Source of the DNA: Achromobacter aegrifaciens
GTDB lineage: Bacteria; Pseudomonadota; Gammaproteobacteria; Burkholderiales; Burkholderiaceae_B
NCBI RefSeq assembly: GCF_902859735.1
Contig: NZ_CADIJY010000024.1
Span: 1-50,470, forward strand
Reading direction: 5' to 3'
DNA length: 50,470 bases
The notes under the pieces are model-generated. The model was not told where the DNA came from, made no database searches, and worked only from the letters and a program-made list of their open reading frames with translations. Below, piece by piece: positions 17,795 through 26,405 of the stretch; position 1 is the stretch's first letter, and every line of letters starts with the position of its first letter. The translations under genes and the position numbers were made by a program.

Positions 17795-17885
17795 CCCTAT
17801 GGAAAGGTCTGTAACAGCCGAAAAAAACCTTTGCAGGGCAAGTACTTGCTTAGACCGGTCAAAAACCGGCCGGCCCCGGGGTGTG

Positions 17886-18704
17886 TTACAGCGCGTCCAG
17901 TGCCACGGCGCAAGGCAGTTCCACTTTCAGCGTCAGCATGCTGTCGGCGCGGGTGCGCCCCAGGTTGATGGCAGCTACCGGCATGCCGTTGCGCGACGCG
18001 GCGCTGACGAAGCGGTAGCCGGAATACACCATCAACGATGACCCCACCACCAGCACCGCGTCGGCGTTCATGAGGCCGGCGTTGGCGCGGTCCACGCGTT
18101 CGCGCGGCACGGTTTCACCAAAAAAGACCACGTCCGGCTTGACGATGCCGCGGCAGCGCGGACAGGGCGGCACCTGAAATTGCGCAAAGTCCTCGCCTTC
18201 CAGGTCGGCGTCGCCGTCAGGCGCATCCGTGGCATCCAGCAGCGTCCATTCCGGGTTGCCGTCCTGCAACGCCTCTTGCCATGCCTGGCGGCCGCCGCGC
18301 CAGTCGCAGGCCATGCAACGCACCTCGTCCAGCCGGCCGTGCAAGTCGACGACGTCGCGGCTGCCGGCGGCCTCGTGCAGGCCGTCGACGTTCTGCGTCA
18401 CCAGCACCGAGACGCGGCCGCGCGATTCCAGCCGCGCCAGCGCCCGGTGCGAGGCATTGGGCTGCACATGGCCGAAACGGCGCCAGCCCACCATGCTGCG
18501 CGCCCAATAGCGCGCCCGCGCCAGTTCGCCGCCCATGAAGGTCTGCAGCGTCATGGGCGGCTTGCGCTTCCATTCGCCTTCGGTGTCGCGGTAGTCGGGG
18601 ATGCCGGAATCGGTGCTGACGCCCGCCCCCGTCAGCACAAACAGCCGCGGGTGGCGGTCGACAAAGCCGCGCAGCGCGGCCAGATCAGAGACTCGTGTGT
18701 CCAT
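17886..18704 (-). CDS. Sir2-family NAD-dependent protein deacylase
   Basis: The 272-residue protein is a sirtuin. The NAD loop reads GAGVSTDSGIPDYRD (about 26-40), TQNVDGLH is near 103-110, and the catalytic His lies in DLHG. Two zinc-binding Cys pairs (CMAC and CPRC) flank an enlarged insertion of about 45 residues. GSSLMVYSG is near 220. It would remove acyl groups from lysines using NAD+ in the cytoplasm. The insertion between the Cys pairs is acidic and longer than in small bacterial CobB. The gene is transcribed convergently with the phosphatase and lies in the same direction as the downstream end of cysE, 92 bp away. Confidence 0.88.
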   Translation of the reverse strand: MDTRVSDLAALRGFVDRHPRLFVLTGAGVSTDSGIPDYRDTEGEWKRKPPMTLQTFMGGELARARYWARSMVGWRRFGHVQPNASHRALARLESRGRVSVLVTQNVDGLHEAAGSRDVVDLHGRLDEVRCMACDWRGGRQAWQEALQDGNPEWTLLDATDAPDGDADLEGEDFAQFQVPPCPRCRGIVKPDVVFFGETVPRERVDRANAGLMNADAVLVVGSSLMVYSGYRFVSAASRNGMPVAAINLGRTRADSMLTLKVELPCAVALDAL

Positions 18705-18729
18705 CCAGGCTCCTCAGGGCCGGCCGTTA

Positions 18730-18753
18730 CGCGGGCGCGCATCGGCGCCCGCG
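18730..18753. terminator. Hairpin between cysE and the sirtuin gene
   Basis: A 9-bp perfect GC stem (18730-18738 with 18745-18753) with a 6-base loop lies in the 92-bp gap. It may end cysE transcription on the minus strand, but no T tract follows on that strand. Confidence 0.4.
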
Positions 18754-18796
18754 CGAAAAGGCGGCCGCTGCGCGAAAGGCTGCGGCCTCAAGCTGC

Positions 18797-19744
18797 TCAG
18801 CCGCCCAGGCCGCAGTCGGGCATGTCGCTGACCAGGCTGGCCTGGGTCACGTTGCTGCCCGGCGGCACGCTGCGGGTCAGCCAGACGTTGCCGCCGATGG
18901 TCGAACCCTTGCCGATGGTGACGCGGCCGAGAATCGTCGCGCCAGCGTAGATCACCACGTCGTCCTCGATCAAGGGGTGACGCGCCAGGCCTTTCTTGAG
19001 TTCGCCGTTTTCACCCGGCGGGAAGCGCTTGGCGCCCAGCGTGACCATCTGATAGAGGCGCACGCGGTCGCCGATGATGGCGGTCTCGCCGATCACGACG
19101 CCGGTGCCGTGGTCGATGAAGAAGCTGCGGCCAATGGTCGCGCCCGGGTGGATGTCTATGCCCGTATCCGCATGCGCGATTTCCGCCACGATGCGCGCCA
19201 GCATCGGCGCGCCCAGGCGGTACAGCACATTGGCCAGACGGTGGTGGATCATCGCCGCCACGCCCGGATAGCACAGCAGGACCTCGTCCACATTGTGCGC
19301 GGCCGGGTCGCCCTGATAGGCGGCGGTCACGTCCAGGTCCAGCGCGGCGCGCACGCGCGGCAGCTCCGCGCCGAACTGGCGCACGATCTCGATGGCGCGC
19401 TGGCGCGCATCCGCGGGCTCGGTCTGTTCGGGCCGGCCCACGTACTGCAATTCAAGACAGACCTGGTGCAGCAGCGCGTCCAGCGCCGCGCCGATGGTAT
19501 GGCCGACGTAGAAGTCCTCGACCTCTTCGCGCAGGTCGATGGGACCCAGGCGCATCGGGAACAGCGCGCCACAGAGATCCTTGACGATCTGGCGCAGGCT
19601 TTCCTGCGACGGGAATTCGCGCAGGCCGGCGTCTTCGCGCAGGCGGCCGCGGGGACCGCGCCAGGCCACGCGCGCTTCGCGCAGGCCGGACACGATGCTG
19701 TCCAGGTTCCAGTGGGCCGGCGCGCTGTAGGTCGGCCCGCTCAT
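18797..19744 (-). CDS. cysE: Serine O-acetyltransferase
   Basis: The 315-residue protein acetylates L-serine with acetyl-CoA, the first step of cysteine synthesis. An N-terminal helical domain (about 1-180) precedes a left-handed beta-helix. Its hexapeptide repeats include DIHPGATIGRSFFIDHGTGVVIGETAIIGD, with the catalytic His residues in the HP and DHG elements. The late DVVIYAGATILGRVTIGKGS completes the coils. The long N-terminal part makes it resemble the EpsC-type larger enzymes rather than the 273-residue enteric CysE. The ATG at 19744 has AGGAG before it. It is adjacent to, but outside, the polysaccharide operon that ends at galE. Confidence 0.85.
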   Translation of the reverse strand: MSGPTYSAPAHWNLDSIVSGLREARVAWRGPRGRLREDAGLREFPSQESLRQIVKDLCGALFPMRLGPIDLREEVEDFYVGHTIGAALDALLHQVCLELQYVGRPEQTEPADARQRAIEIVRQFGAELPRVRAALDLDVTAAYQGDPAAHNVDEVLLCYPGVAAMIHHRLANVLYRLGAPMLARIVAEIAHADTGIDIHPGATIGRSFFIDHGTGVVIGETAIIGDRVRLYQMVTLGAKRFPPGENGELKKGLARHPLIEDDVVIYAGATILGRVTIGKGSTIGGNVWLTRSVPPGSNVTQASLVSDMPDCGLGG

Positions 19745-19918
19745 GACTGCAGCTCCTGCAGGAGGCCGGTAGAGGGATTGAATTCAAACATGGGTGCGCC
19801 TCGTTGACGGTGCACGGCCGCGGCGGCCAGGCCGCCGGGCAATGCTGCTTCGCAATATTTCCGTCAACTGTAACCGCTCGCGCCGGTTTCGAGGAATCCA
19901 TCCGATACGGCGCAGGGG
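19745..19918. other. Gap between galE and cysE
   Basis: This 174-bp gap holds the ribosome site and presumed promoter of cysE. It also holds a GC-rich near-palindrome (19822-19836, two 7-base arms around one base) that could help end the galE operon. No gene and no clear T-tailed terminator was found. Confidence 0.4.
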
Positions 19919-20968
19919 TTATGTCCCTGTGCCGAGGTCGTAGCCCTGAGGGTTGCCCTGCTGCCAGCGCCAGCCGTCCGCGCACATCGCATCCACGTCA
20001 TGCGTGCTATGCCAGCCGAACAAGGAAGCCGCCAGCGTGGGATCGGTCCACATCTTTTCGACGTCGCCGGGACGCCTGGCCTGCGCCTGCACGGGAATGC
20101 GGCAGCCGTTGACCCGTTCGAACGCATGCACCAGCTCCAGCACGCTGGTGCCCTGCCCGGTACCCAGGTTGACCGCCACGAATCCGGGGTGGCGCTCCGA
20201 ATAGGCCAGCGCCTGCACATGCCCCTGCGCCAGGTCCATTACGTGCAGATAGTCGCGCACGCCGGTGCCGTCGGCCGTCTCGTAGTCGTCGCCGAACACC
20301 CGCAGGAAAGGCTGGCGACCTACCGCCACCTGGGTGATGTACGGGAACAGGTTGTTCGGAATGTCGCGCGGACTTTCCCCGATCTGGCCGCTCGGATGCG
20401 CGCCGATGGGATTGAAGTAGCGCAACGTCACCGCGCTGAACGCGGGATCGGCCGTGCAGACATCGCGCAGCGCTTCCTCCACCATCAGCTTGGTGCGGCC
20501 GTAGGGGTTGGTTGGCGCCAGCGGATGCGCCTCGGTCAGCGGCAGGTAGCGGGGCTCGCCGTAGACTGTGGCCGAAGAACTGAACACCATGCGCGTCACG
20601 CCCGCCTCGCGCATGGCGCGCAGTAGCGTCACCGAGCCGCCGACGTTGTTGTCGTAGTACTTGAGCGGATCGGCAACCGACTCGCCCACCGCTTTGCTGC
20701 CGGCCAGATGCAGCACCGCCTGCACCGGCGCGCCGCGCGCTGCCGTCTCGGCCAGCACCGATTCGACCAGTCCAGGGCTGCGGATGTCCCCTTCCACCAG
20801 AGGAATCTCCACGCCGCAGAGGCGCTCGACGCGGCGCACGGCCTCGCGGCTGCCGTTGCTGAAGTTATCCAGCACCAGCGGCCGCTGGCCCGCCGCCAAC
20901 ATCGCGACCAGCGTGTGCGTGCCGATATAGCCGGCGCCGCCCGTCACCAACACATGCAGATCCGGCAT
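19919..20968 (-). CDS. galE: UDP-glucose 4-epimerase
   Basis: The 349-residue short-chain dehydrogenase interconverts UDP-glucose and UDP-galactose, providing UDP-Gal for polysaccharide assembly. It has the NAD fold opening VLVTGGAGYIGTHT (about 6-19), DNFSNGS, the catalytic SSSATVYG and the YGRTKL Tyr-x-x-x-Lys pair. The substrate segment YFNPIGAHPSGQIGE is also present. The frame is open far upstream but that part is antisense to nothing meaningful; the ATG at 20968 starts exactly at the Rossmann strand. It is the last gene of the minus-strand wza-wzc-pgm-pgi-galE operon, 8 bp after pgi. Confidence 0.94.
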   Translation of the reverse strand: MPDLHVLVTGGAGYIGTHTLVAMLAAGQRPLVLDNFSNGSREAVRRVERLCGVEIPLVEGDIRSPGLVESVLAETAARGAPVQAVLHLAGSKAVGESVADPLKYYDNNVGGSVTLLRAMREAGVTRMVFSSSATVYGEPRYLPLTEAHPLAPTNPYGRTKLMVEEALRDVCTADPAFSAVTLRYFNPIGAHPSGQIGESPRDIPNNLFPYITQVAVGRQPFLRVFGDDYETADGTGVRDYLHVMDLAQGHVQALAYSERHPGFVAVNLGTGQGTSVLELVHAFERVNGCRIPVQAQARRPGDVEKMWTDPTLAASLFGWHSTHDVDAMCADGWRWQQGNPQGYDLGTGT

Positions 20969-20976
20969 GGTCTCCC

Positions 20977-22644
20977 TCACAGATGCGCCGCCACGCCCGG
21001 CACCCAGGCATGGCGCGGCCGCGGCGCCTGCGCATGGCTGCGGTAGCGGTCGATCCAGTACGAGGTGGACGCGTCGTGGCCCCAGTCCACCACGCCGGCC
21101 GACACCGGCACCGCCAGCTCGCGCTCGATGCCGGTGGCCAGGCGCTTGCCCAGTTCCACGCCCCACTGGTCGAAGGGATTGATGCCCCAGACCACGCTCT
21201 GCACGAACACCTTGTGCTCGTACAACGCCAGCAGCGCGCCCAGGCCGCGAGGATCCAGCTGGCGCAACACGATCAGGGTCGAAGGGCGCCCGCCCGGATG
21301 GACCATGTGCTGCGCCAGGCTCAGCGCACGCTCCTGGTCGTCGATGTGCGCCACGTCCATCAGCGCCTGCTCCAGGCATTTGCCGCGCAGTAACGCCTGG
21401 CGCTGCGCCAGGCAGTTGGCCAGCAGCATGCGGTGCGCATCGGGACTATCCGCATGGCCTTGCAGACTGGCGATGAAGTCCACCGGCGCGCCCTCTTCGC
21501 TTTGATGCAGCCACTGGAAGAAGGTGTGCTGGCCATCGGTGCCCGGCATGCCCCAGATGATGGGAGCCGTCGGCACGCCGACCGCCGCGCCGTCGCCCGC
21601 GACCCGTTTGCCCAGCGATTCCATTTCCAGCTGCTGCAGATAGGTGACCAGGTGCAGCAGCCGCGCGCTGTAGGCCGCGATGTTCAGCGAGTTGTGGCCC
21701 AGCACGCTGCAGTTGACCAGGCCCGCCAGCGCCAGCTGGATCGGCGCATTCGAGGCGAACGGCGCTTGCTGGAAATGCTGGTCCATGGCCTCGGCGCCCG
21801 CCCGCATGCCGATCAGCACGTCGGCGCCGACCGTCAGCGCGATCGACAGGCCGGCGACCGACCAGACCGAATAGCGCCCGCCCACCCAGTCGCACATCTT
21901 GAAGATCTGGCTGGACGGCACGCCCAGCGCGCGCGCCGCCGACACGTTGGCGGTGACCGCGGCCAGATGTTCCGACACGTCGGCCACGCCGCCCTGCTTG
22001 AGCCAGGCGATGGCCGCGCGCGCGTTGTGCAGCGTCTCGGCGGTGGTGAAGGACTTGGAAGACACCACCACCAAGCAGCGGCGCGGGTCCAGCCCGGCCA
22101 CCGCATCATGGAACGCGTGTCCGTCGATGTTGGACACGAAGCGGATCTGACGGCGCTGCTGCGCCCCGCCAAACGCCTGGACCGCCAGGCGCGGTCCCCA
22201 ATCGCTGCCGCCGATGCCGATATGCAGCACCGTGTTGAAATCGGCCGTCTGGTCCACCCGCCGCACGAAGTCCGTCATGCGCGAATGCTCGCAGACGGAG
22301 TCAGCGTCCTGGCCGTCAGGCTGTTCCCGCGTGCGCCCGGCGCGCAGCGCCGTATGCCATGCCGGTTTGCCTTCGGTCCAGTTGACCGGCTCGCCCGCGA
22401 ACAATGCCTGGCGCGCATCCGCCACGCCGCGCGCCTGCAGCAGCGACATGGCCGCCGCTTCCAGCGCCGGCGACTGCCGTTGCATGCTCAGGTCCACGCA
22501 AAGACCCGCCGCCTCGATGACCTTCAGCGCCGCGCCGTCCAATTCCGCGCCGTGCGCGGCCTGCGCGAACGCCTGCCACTCCGGGCTGTCCGCCAGGCCC
22601 GAATTCGCCCTTAGCGCCTCAATCGCATACTTGGCCTTTCCCAT
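20977..22644 (-). CDS. pgi: Glucose-6-phosphate isomerase
   Basis: The 555-residue enzyme converts glucose 6-phosphate and fructose 6-phosphate, linking glycolysis to nucleotide-sugar synthesis (UDP-Glc on one side, GDP-Man on the other). Motifs include GIGGSDWGPRLAVQAF, VSSKSFTTAET, GMPGTDGQHTFFQWLHQ with the catalytic Glu/His neighbourhood, and the C-terminal GINPFDQWGVELGK. The ATG at 22644 has AAGGAG, which overlaps the stop region of the upstream mutase gene. Its presence within an export-polysaccharide operon suggests a duplicated or committed copy, but only the full genome can tell. Confidence 0.94.
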   Translation of the reverse strand: MGKAKYAIEALRANSGLADSPEWQAFAQAAHGAELDGAALKVIEAAGLCVDLSMQRQSPALEAAAMSLLQARGVADARQALFAGEPVNWTEGKPAWHTALRAGRTREQPDGQDADSVCEHSRMTDFVRRVDQTADFNTVLHIGIGGSDWGPRLAVQAFGGAQQRRQIRFVSNIDGHAFHDAVAGLDPRRCLVVVSSKSFTTAETLHNARAAIAWLKQGGVADVSEHLAAVTANVSAARALGVPSSQIFKMCDWVGGRYSVWSVAGLSIALTVGADVLIGMRAGAEAMDQHFQQAPFASNAPIQLALAGLVNCSVLGHNSLNIAAYSARLLHLVTYLQQLEMESLGKRVAGDGAAVGVPTAPIIWGMPGTDGQHTFFQWLHQSEEGAPVDFIASLQGHADSPDAHRMLLANCLAQRQALLRGKCLEQALMDVAHIDDQERALSLAQHMVHPGGRPSTLIVLRQLDPRGLGALLALYEHKVFVQSVVWGINPFDQWGVELGKRLATGIERELAVPVSAGVVDWGHDASTSYWIDRYRSHAQAPRPRHAWVPGVAAHL

Positions 22645-22657
22645 CGCGTGATGCTCC

Positions 22658-24061
22658 TTAAAACGGTAAACGAACATGAGGGGCAATGCGTCGGAACGCG
22701 TTGCGGAAATCCTCCTCGATACGGGCCAATGCGGCCACGGTGTCCCCTTCAAAACGCAATACCACCGTCGGCGTGGTGTTGGACGGACGCGCCAGGCCGA
22801 AGCCGTCGGCGTAATCCACCCTGATGCCGTCCAGGTCGTTGATGGACTGCGCGCCGGGAAACCGTCCCTGCGCACGCAGCGCTTCCACCAGGTCGAACTG
22901 CTCACCTTCGGCGGTTTCCAGCTTGATTTCGGGCGTAGCGCAGGACTGCGGCAGGCTTTCCAGCAGGGCCGAGGGATCCGGCGCGCCGGACAGGATCTCC
23001 AGCAGCCGGGCGGCGGCGTAGATGCCGTCGTCAAAGCCGTACCAGCGCTCCTTGAAAAAGATGTGGCCGCTCATCTCGCCGGCCAGCAGCGCGCCGGTCT
23101 CGCGCATCTTGGCCTTGATCAGCGAGTGCCCCGTCTTCCACATGGTGGCCTTGCCGCCCGCCTCGGTGATGGCGCGCGCCACGTGGCGGCTGCACTTGAC
23201 GTCATAGAGGATCTCGGCGCCCGGATTGCGCGACAGCACGTCGCGCGCGAACAGGATCAGCTGGCGATCGGGCCAGATGATCTGCCCCGTCTTGGTCACC
23301 ACGCCGAGCCGGTCGCCGTCGCCGTCGAACGCCAGGCCGACCTCGCAGTCGGAATAGCGCAGGCAATAGATCAGGTCCTGCAGGTTCTGCGGATCGGCCG
23401 GATCCGGGTGATGGCCCGGGAACGAGCCGTCGACCTCGCAGAACAGCTCGACCACTTCGCAGCCCAGGGCGCGGAACAGCGCCGGCGCCGCGGCGCCCGC
23501 CACGCCGTTGCCGCAATCGATGGCGATCTTCATCGGACGCGCCATGCGGATATCGCCCATCAGGCGCGCCGTGTAGCACGGCATGATCTGCATCTGCGTG
23601 CGTCCGCCCGAGGCGCTGGCCGATTCGATGGGCAGGCGCATCGCATCGCGCAGCGCGGTGATGCCTTCGCCATATAGCGAGGCGCCGTCCAGCACGATCT
23701 TGAAGCCGTTGTGCGCGGGCGGGTTGTGGCTGCCCGTGACCGCGATGCCCGCGCCCGTGTCCATCAGGCGCGTCGCGAAGTACACCATCGGCGTGGTCGC
23801 CATACCGATGTCGATGACGTGCATGCCCGCCGAGCGCAGGCCCGCCTGCAAGGCGGCCGCCAGCTCGACGCTGCTCAGCCTGCCGTCCCTCCCCACCACG
23901 ATGGACCGCGCCCCCTGTTCGCGGGCCTGGGTTCCCGCCGCCATCCCCAGGCTGTGCGCGAACCTCGCATCGATTTCTTCCGGCACCGTGCCGCGTATGT
24001 CATAAGCCTTGAAAACCGCATCCAGAATTTGCGGCGTGTCCCAGCCAAAAGTTCCGTGCAT
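22658..24061 (-). CDS. Phosphomannomutase/phosphoglucomutase (AlgC/ManB type)
   Basis: The 467-residue enzyme exchanges the 1- and 6-phosphates of mannose or glucose. It shows the start FKAYDIRGTVPEEID, the phospho-Ser loop VTGSHNPPAHNGFK (about 108-121), the metal site DGDGDRLGV and the sugar loop LAGEMSGHIFFKERW. The C-terminal phosphate-binding part reads RPSNTTPTVVLRFE. Length matches the bifunctional AlgC class, so it may serve both GDP-mannose (with manC) and UDP-glucose routes. It lies between wzc (20 bp gap) and pgi (13 bp gap) in one operon. Confidence 0.93.
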   Translation of the reverse strand: MHGTFGWDTPQILDAVFKAYDIRGTVPEEIDARFAHSLGMAAGTQAREQGARSIVVGRDGRLSSVELAAALQAGLRSAGMHVIDIGMATTPMVYFATRLMDTGAGIAVTGSHNPPAHNGFKIVLDGASLYGEGITALRDAMRLPIESASASGGRTQMQIMPCYTARLMGDIRMARPMKIAIDCGNGVAGAAAPALFRALGCEVVELFCEVDGSFPGHHPDPADPQNLQDLIYCLRYSDCEVGLAFDGDGDRLGVVTKTGQIIWPDRQLILFARDVLSRNPGAEILYDVKCSRHVARAITEAGGKATMWKTGHSLIKAKMRETGALLAGEMSGHIFFKERWYGFDDGIYAAARLLEILSGAPDPSALLESLPQSCATPEIKLETAEGEQFDLVEALRAQGRFPGAQSINDLDGIRVDYADGFGLARPSNTTPTVVLRFEGDTVAALARIEEDFRNAFRRIAPHVRLPF

Positions 24062-24081
24062 GCCAGTTTCTCCGGGTGGCG

Positions 24082-26343
24082 TTATTTAGGGCCGTTCTGT
24101 TTGAAATCGCCGTAATACGCCGCACGGGAGTAGCGGTAACTGCCGTACTTGGACCGGAAGCCGAAGCGTTCCGGCAGGAGCTTGAGGCCGTTGAAGAGCA
24201 CGCCGTCCACCGGCGCGCCCGCCTGGATCAGGCGCTTGGCCGTCTCGCGGATCTCGCCCACGGTGTTCATGCCCGAACGCACCACCACCATCACCGCCGC
24301 CGCATGCGTGCCGACCACGGCCGCGTCCGGAGACGACAGCACGGGCGCCGTGTCCAGGATCACCATGTCGTACTGCGAGGCCAGTTCGCGCAGGGTTTCG
24401 CCGAACACCGGCGAGGCCAGCAACTCGGACGGGTCGAAGGTGACCGCGCCGGTGGCGATGAAGTCCACGCCCTCGGACACGCTGTGCTTGCGGACCTGGG
24501 TCAGCGGTATCGTGCCCGACAGCACTTCGAACAGGCCGTCTTCCTTGGGCACGCCAAAGTAGCGGTTGAGCTGGCCCTTGCGGAAGTCAGCGTCGATCAG
24601 CAGCACGCGCTTGCCCACGCCGCCCTGGATGAAGGCGAAGTTGGCCGACAGGAAGGACTTCCCCACGCCTGCCACGGGGCCGGTGAACATGACCATGTTG
24701 TTGGCCGACTGGCGCAGCGACGCCTGCAGCACGTTGCGGAACGACCTCAGGCTTTCGATGGGCGGCGCGTTGCCCTGGCTCTGCGCCAGCAGCGCAGGCA
24801 CGCTGGCGTTCTTGCGCCGGCTGCGCCGCCACAGCTTGTCCTGCATGTCGCTATAGGGAATGGCGGCCAACACCGGCAGGCCGGTATGGCGTTCGACGTC
24901 GTCGGGTTCCGACAGTCCGCCGAACAGCGCATTGCGCACGAACGCGCACAGCATGCCGAAGATCAGGCCGAAGGCGGTCGCCACGCCGATGATGATGGCG
25001 GCCTTGGGACGCACCGGCTTGTCCGGCTGCACCGCCGAGTCCAGGATGCGCACGTTGCCCACCTTGCCGGCGCGGATCAGGCGCAGCTGCTGGGCGTTGT
25101 TGAGCAATGCCGTGTAGAGCTCGGTGTTGACGCGCACGTCGCGCACCAGGCGCACCACGTCCTGCTCCAGGTCAGGCAACTGGCGGATGTTGTTGCCGAT
25201 GCGGTTGACGTCCCCGGTCAGCCCGGCGATCTGGCGGTCCAGCGCCACGATGCTGGGGTGGGTTGGCGCGAAGCGGGTGATCATCTCCTGGCGCTTGGAG
25301 CGCAGTTCCATAACCTTGGTCTGCGCATCCACCGATTGCGCAAGGATCAGCTTGGCTTCTTCGCTCAGGTCGATGGTGCCGCGCTTGTTGCGCAGGGAGT
25401 TGTACTTGGTCTCGGCCGCGTCCAGCTCGCCCTTGAGCACCGGCAGCTGCTGTTCAAGGAATACCAGCGACTTCTCGGCCTGCGCCGACTTGCGGTTCAC
25501 GTTCTGCTGCACGTACTCCTGGCCGATCTGGTTGAGCACGGCAGTCGTCAGCGCGGGATCATTGCCTTCCAGCGTGACGCCGATCACCCCCGACGTGCGG
25601 CCGCGCTCGAAGATCCCCAGGCGCGCCTGCACATCCTCGATGGCTGCAAGGCGCGAGCTGCGCGACACCGTGAACTCGGTCCCGGGGCGTCCCGTCAGCG
25701 CGTCGATATGCACGTCCATCGCGCCGCCGCCAGGCAGCCGGAAATGCTCGGGCTTGCCCACGGTGCCGTTGAAGGTCGCGCCCGTGAACTTGTCGCTCAG
25801 CGTGTAGCGCCCTTCGCCCAGCGTGGTCACGCGAAAGGGCTTGCCCAGCCATTCGTTGGGCACGTCCAGCTGCGAGATCGCGATGGCTTCGCCGCCCCAT
25901 GCATAACCGCCGCGCGGCAGGCTCGACGGATACGGCAGGCTTTCGTAGCGCTGCGCCAGCCATTCGCCGATCACGGGGAAATAGCGCGGCTTGGCCTGGA
26001 TGTACAGCAGGAACTTGTCGACTGCGGGTCCAACCACCATGCGCGAACGCAGCACTTCCATTTCGCCCGAGGTCTCCGCCTTGGTATCGAACATGGAGGA
26101 CACATCGCCGAGCAGGCTGCGGCTCTGCCCCTGCGGCATTTCCTCTTCCACCTGCACGATGATGTCGGCCGAGTACACCTTGGGCGTGATCATCACATAG
26201 GTAAGCGCCCCCAGTAATGCAAGCAGAGTGATCGCGATGATCATCCACCGGTTGGAGAAGATGGCGTCCACATGGGACGACAACGGAGTTTCCTGCTGGC
26301 GAGCCGGCACGGACGGCTCGAACGATTCGATGGGCAACGACAT
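24082..26343 (-). CDS. Wzc-like polysaccharide co-polymerase and tyrosine autokinase
   Basis: The 753-residue inner-membrane protein sets chain length and drives Wzx/Wzy-dependent polysaccharide export. It has an N-terminal Wzz segment with a membrane helix (about 30-55), a long periplasmic coiled-coil region and a second helix near 475-500. The cytoplasmic BY-kinase follows, with Walker A GPVAGVGKS, Walker A' VLLIDADFRKG and Walker B MVILDTAPVL. The tail carries at least five Tyr (KYGSYRYSRAAYYGD), the autophosphorylation cluster. The ATG at 26343 precedes the first helix and has GGAG upstream. It pairs with the Wza-like channel encoded before it. No Wzb-type phosphatase gene is in the operon. 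Confidence 0.93.
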   Translation of the reverse strand: MSLPIESFEPSVPARQQETPLSSHVDAIFSNRWMIIAITLLALLGALTYVMITPKVYSADIIVQVEEEMPQGQSRSLLGDVSSMFDTKAETSGEMEVLRSRMVVGPAVDKFLLYIQAKPRYFPVIGEWLAQRYESLPYPSSLPRGGYAWGGEAIAISQLDVPNEWLGKPFRVTTLGEGRYTLSDKFTGATFNGTVGKPEHFRLPGGGAMDVHIDALTGRPGTEFTVSRSSRLAAIEDVQARLGIFERGRTSGVIGVTLEGNDPALTTAVLNQIGQEYVQQNVNRKSAQAEKSLVFLEQQLPVLKGELDAAETKYNSLRNKRGTIDLSEEAKLILAQSVDAQTKVMELRSKRQEMITRFAPTHPSIVALDRQIAGLTGDVNRIGNNIRQLPDLEQDVVRLVRDVRVNTELYTALLNNAQQLRLIRAGKVGNVRILDSAVQPDKPVRPKAAIIIGVATAFGLIFGMLCAFVRNALFGGLSEPDDVERHTGLPVLAAIPYSDMQDKLWRRSRRKNASVPALLAQSQGNAPPIESLRSFRNVLQASLRQSANNMVMFTGPVAGVGKSFLSANFAFIQGGVGKRVLLIDADFRKGQLNRYFGVPKEDGLFEVLSGTIPLTQVRKHSVSEGVDFIATGAVTFDPSELLASPVFGETLRELASQYDMVILDTAPVLSSPDAAVVGTHAAAVMVVVRSGMNTVGEIRETAKRLIQAGAPVDGVLFNGLKLLPERFGFRSKYGSYRYSRAAYYGDFKQNGPK

Positions 26344-26360
26344 GCAGCTCTCCAAGAGAA

Positions 26361-26383
26361 GACGCCGCCGCGGTCGCGGCGTC
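26361..26383 (-). other. Hairpin between wza and wzc
   Basis: An 8-bp perfect stem (26361-26368 with 26376-26383) with a 7-base loop lies in the 62-bp gap between the two export genes. On the transcribed strand it is followed by a T-rich stretch TTCTCTT. It could act as a weak attenuator or an mRNA processing site. Confidence 0.5.
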
Positions 26384-26405
26384 CCCAGGCGTGGTTTAAG
26401 GCGGA

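Noticed and set aside
24076-26217. A 713-codon open frame on the plus strand opposite the wzc gene
   Set aside because: It is antisense to a gene with full kinase motifs, is rich in Arg/His/Gln as high-GC shadow frames are, and shows no domain.
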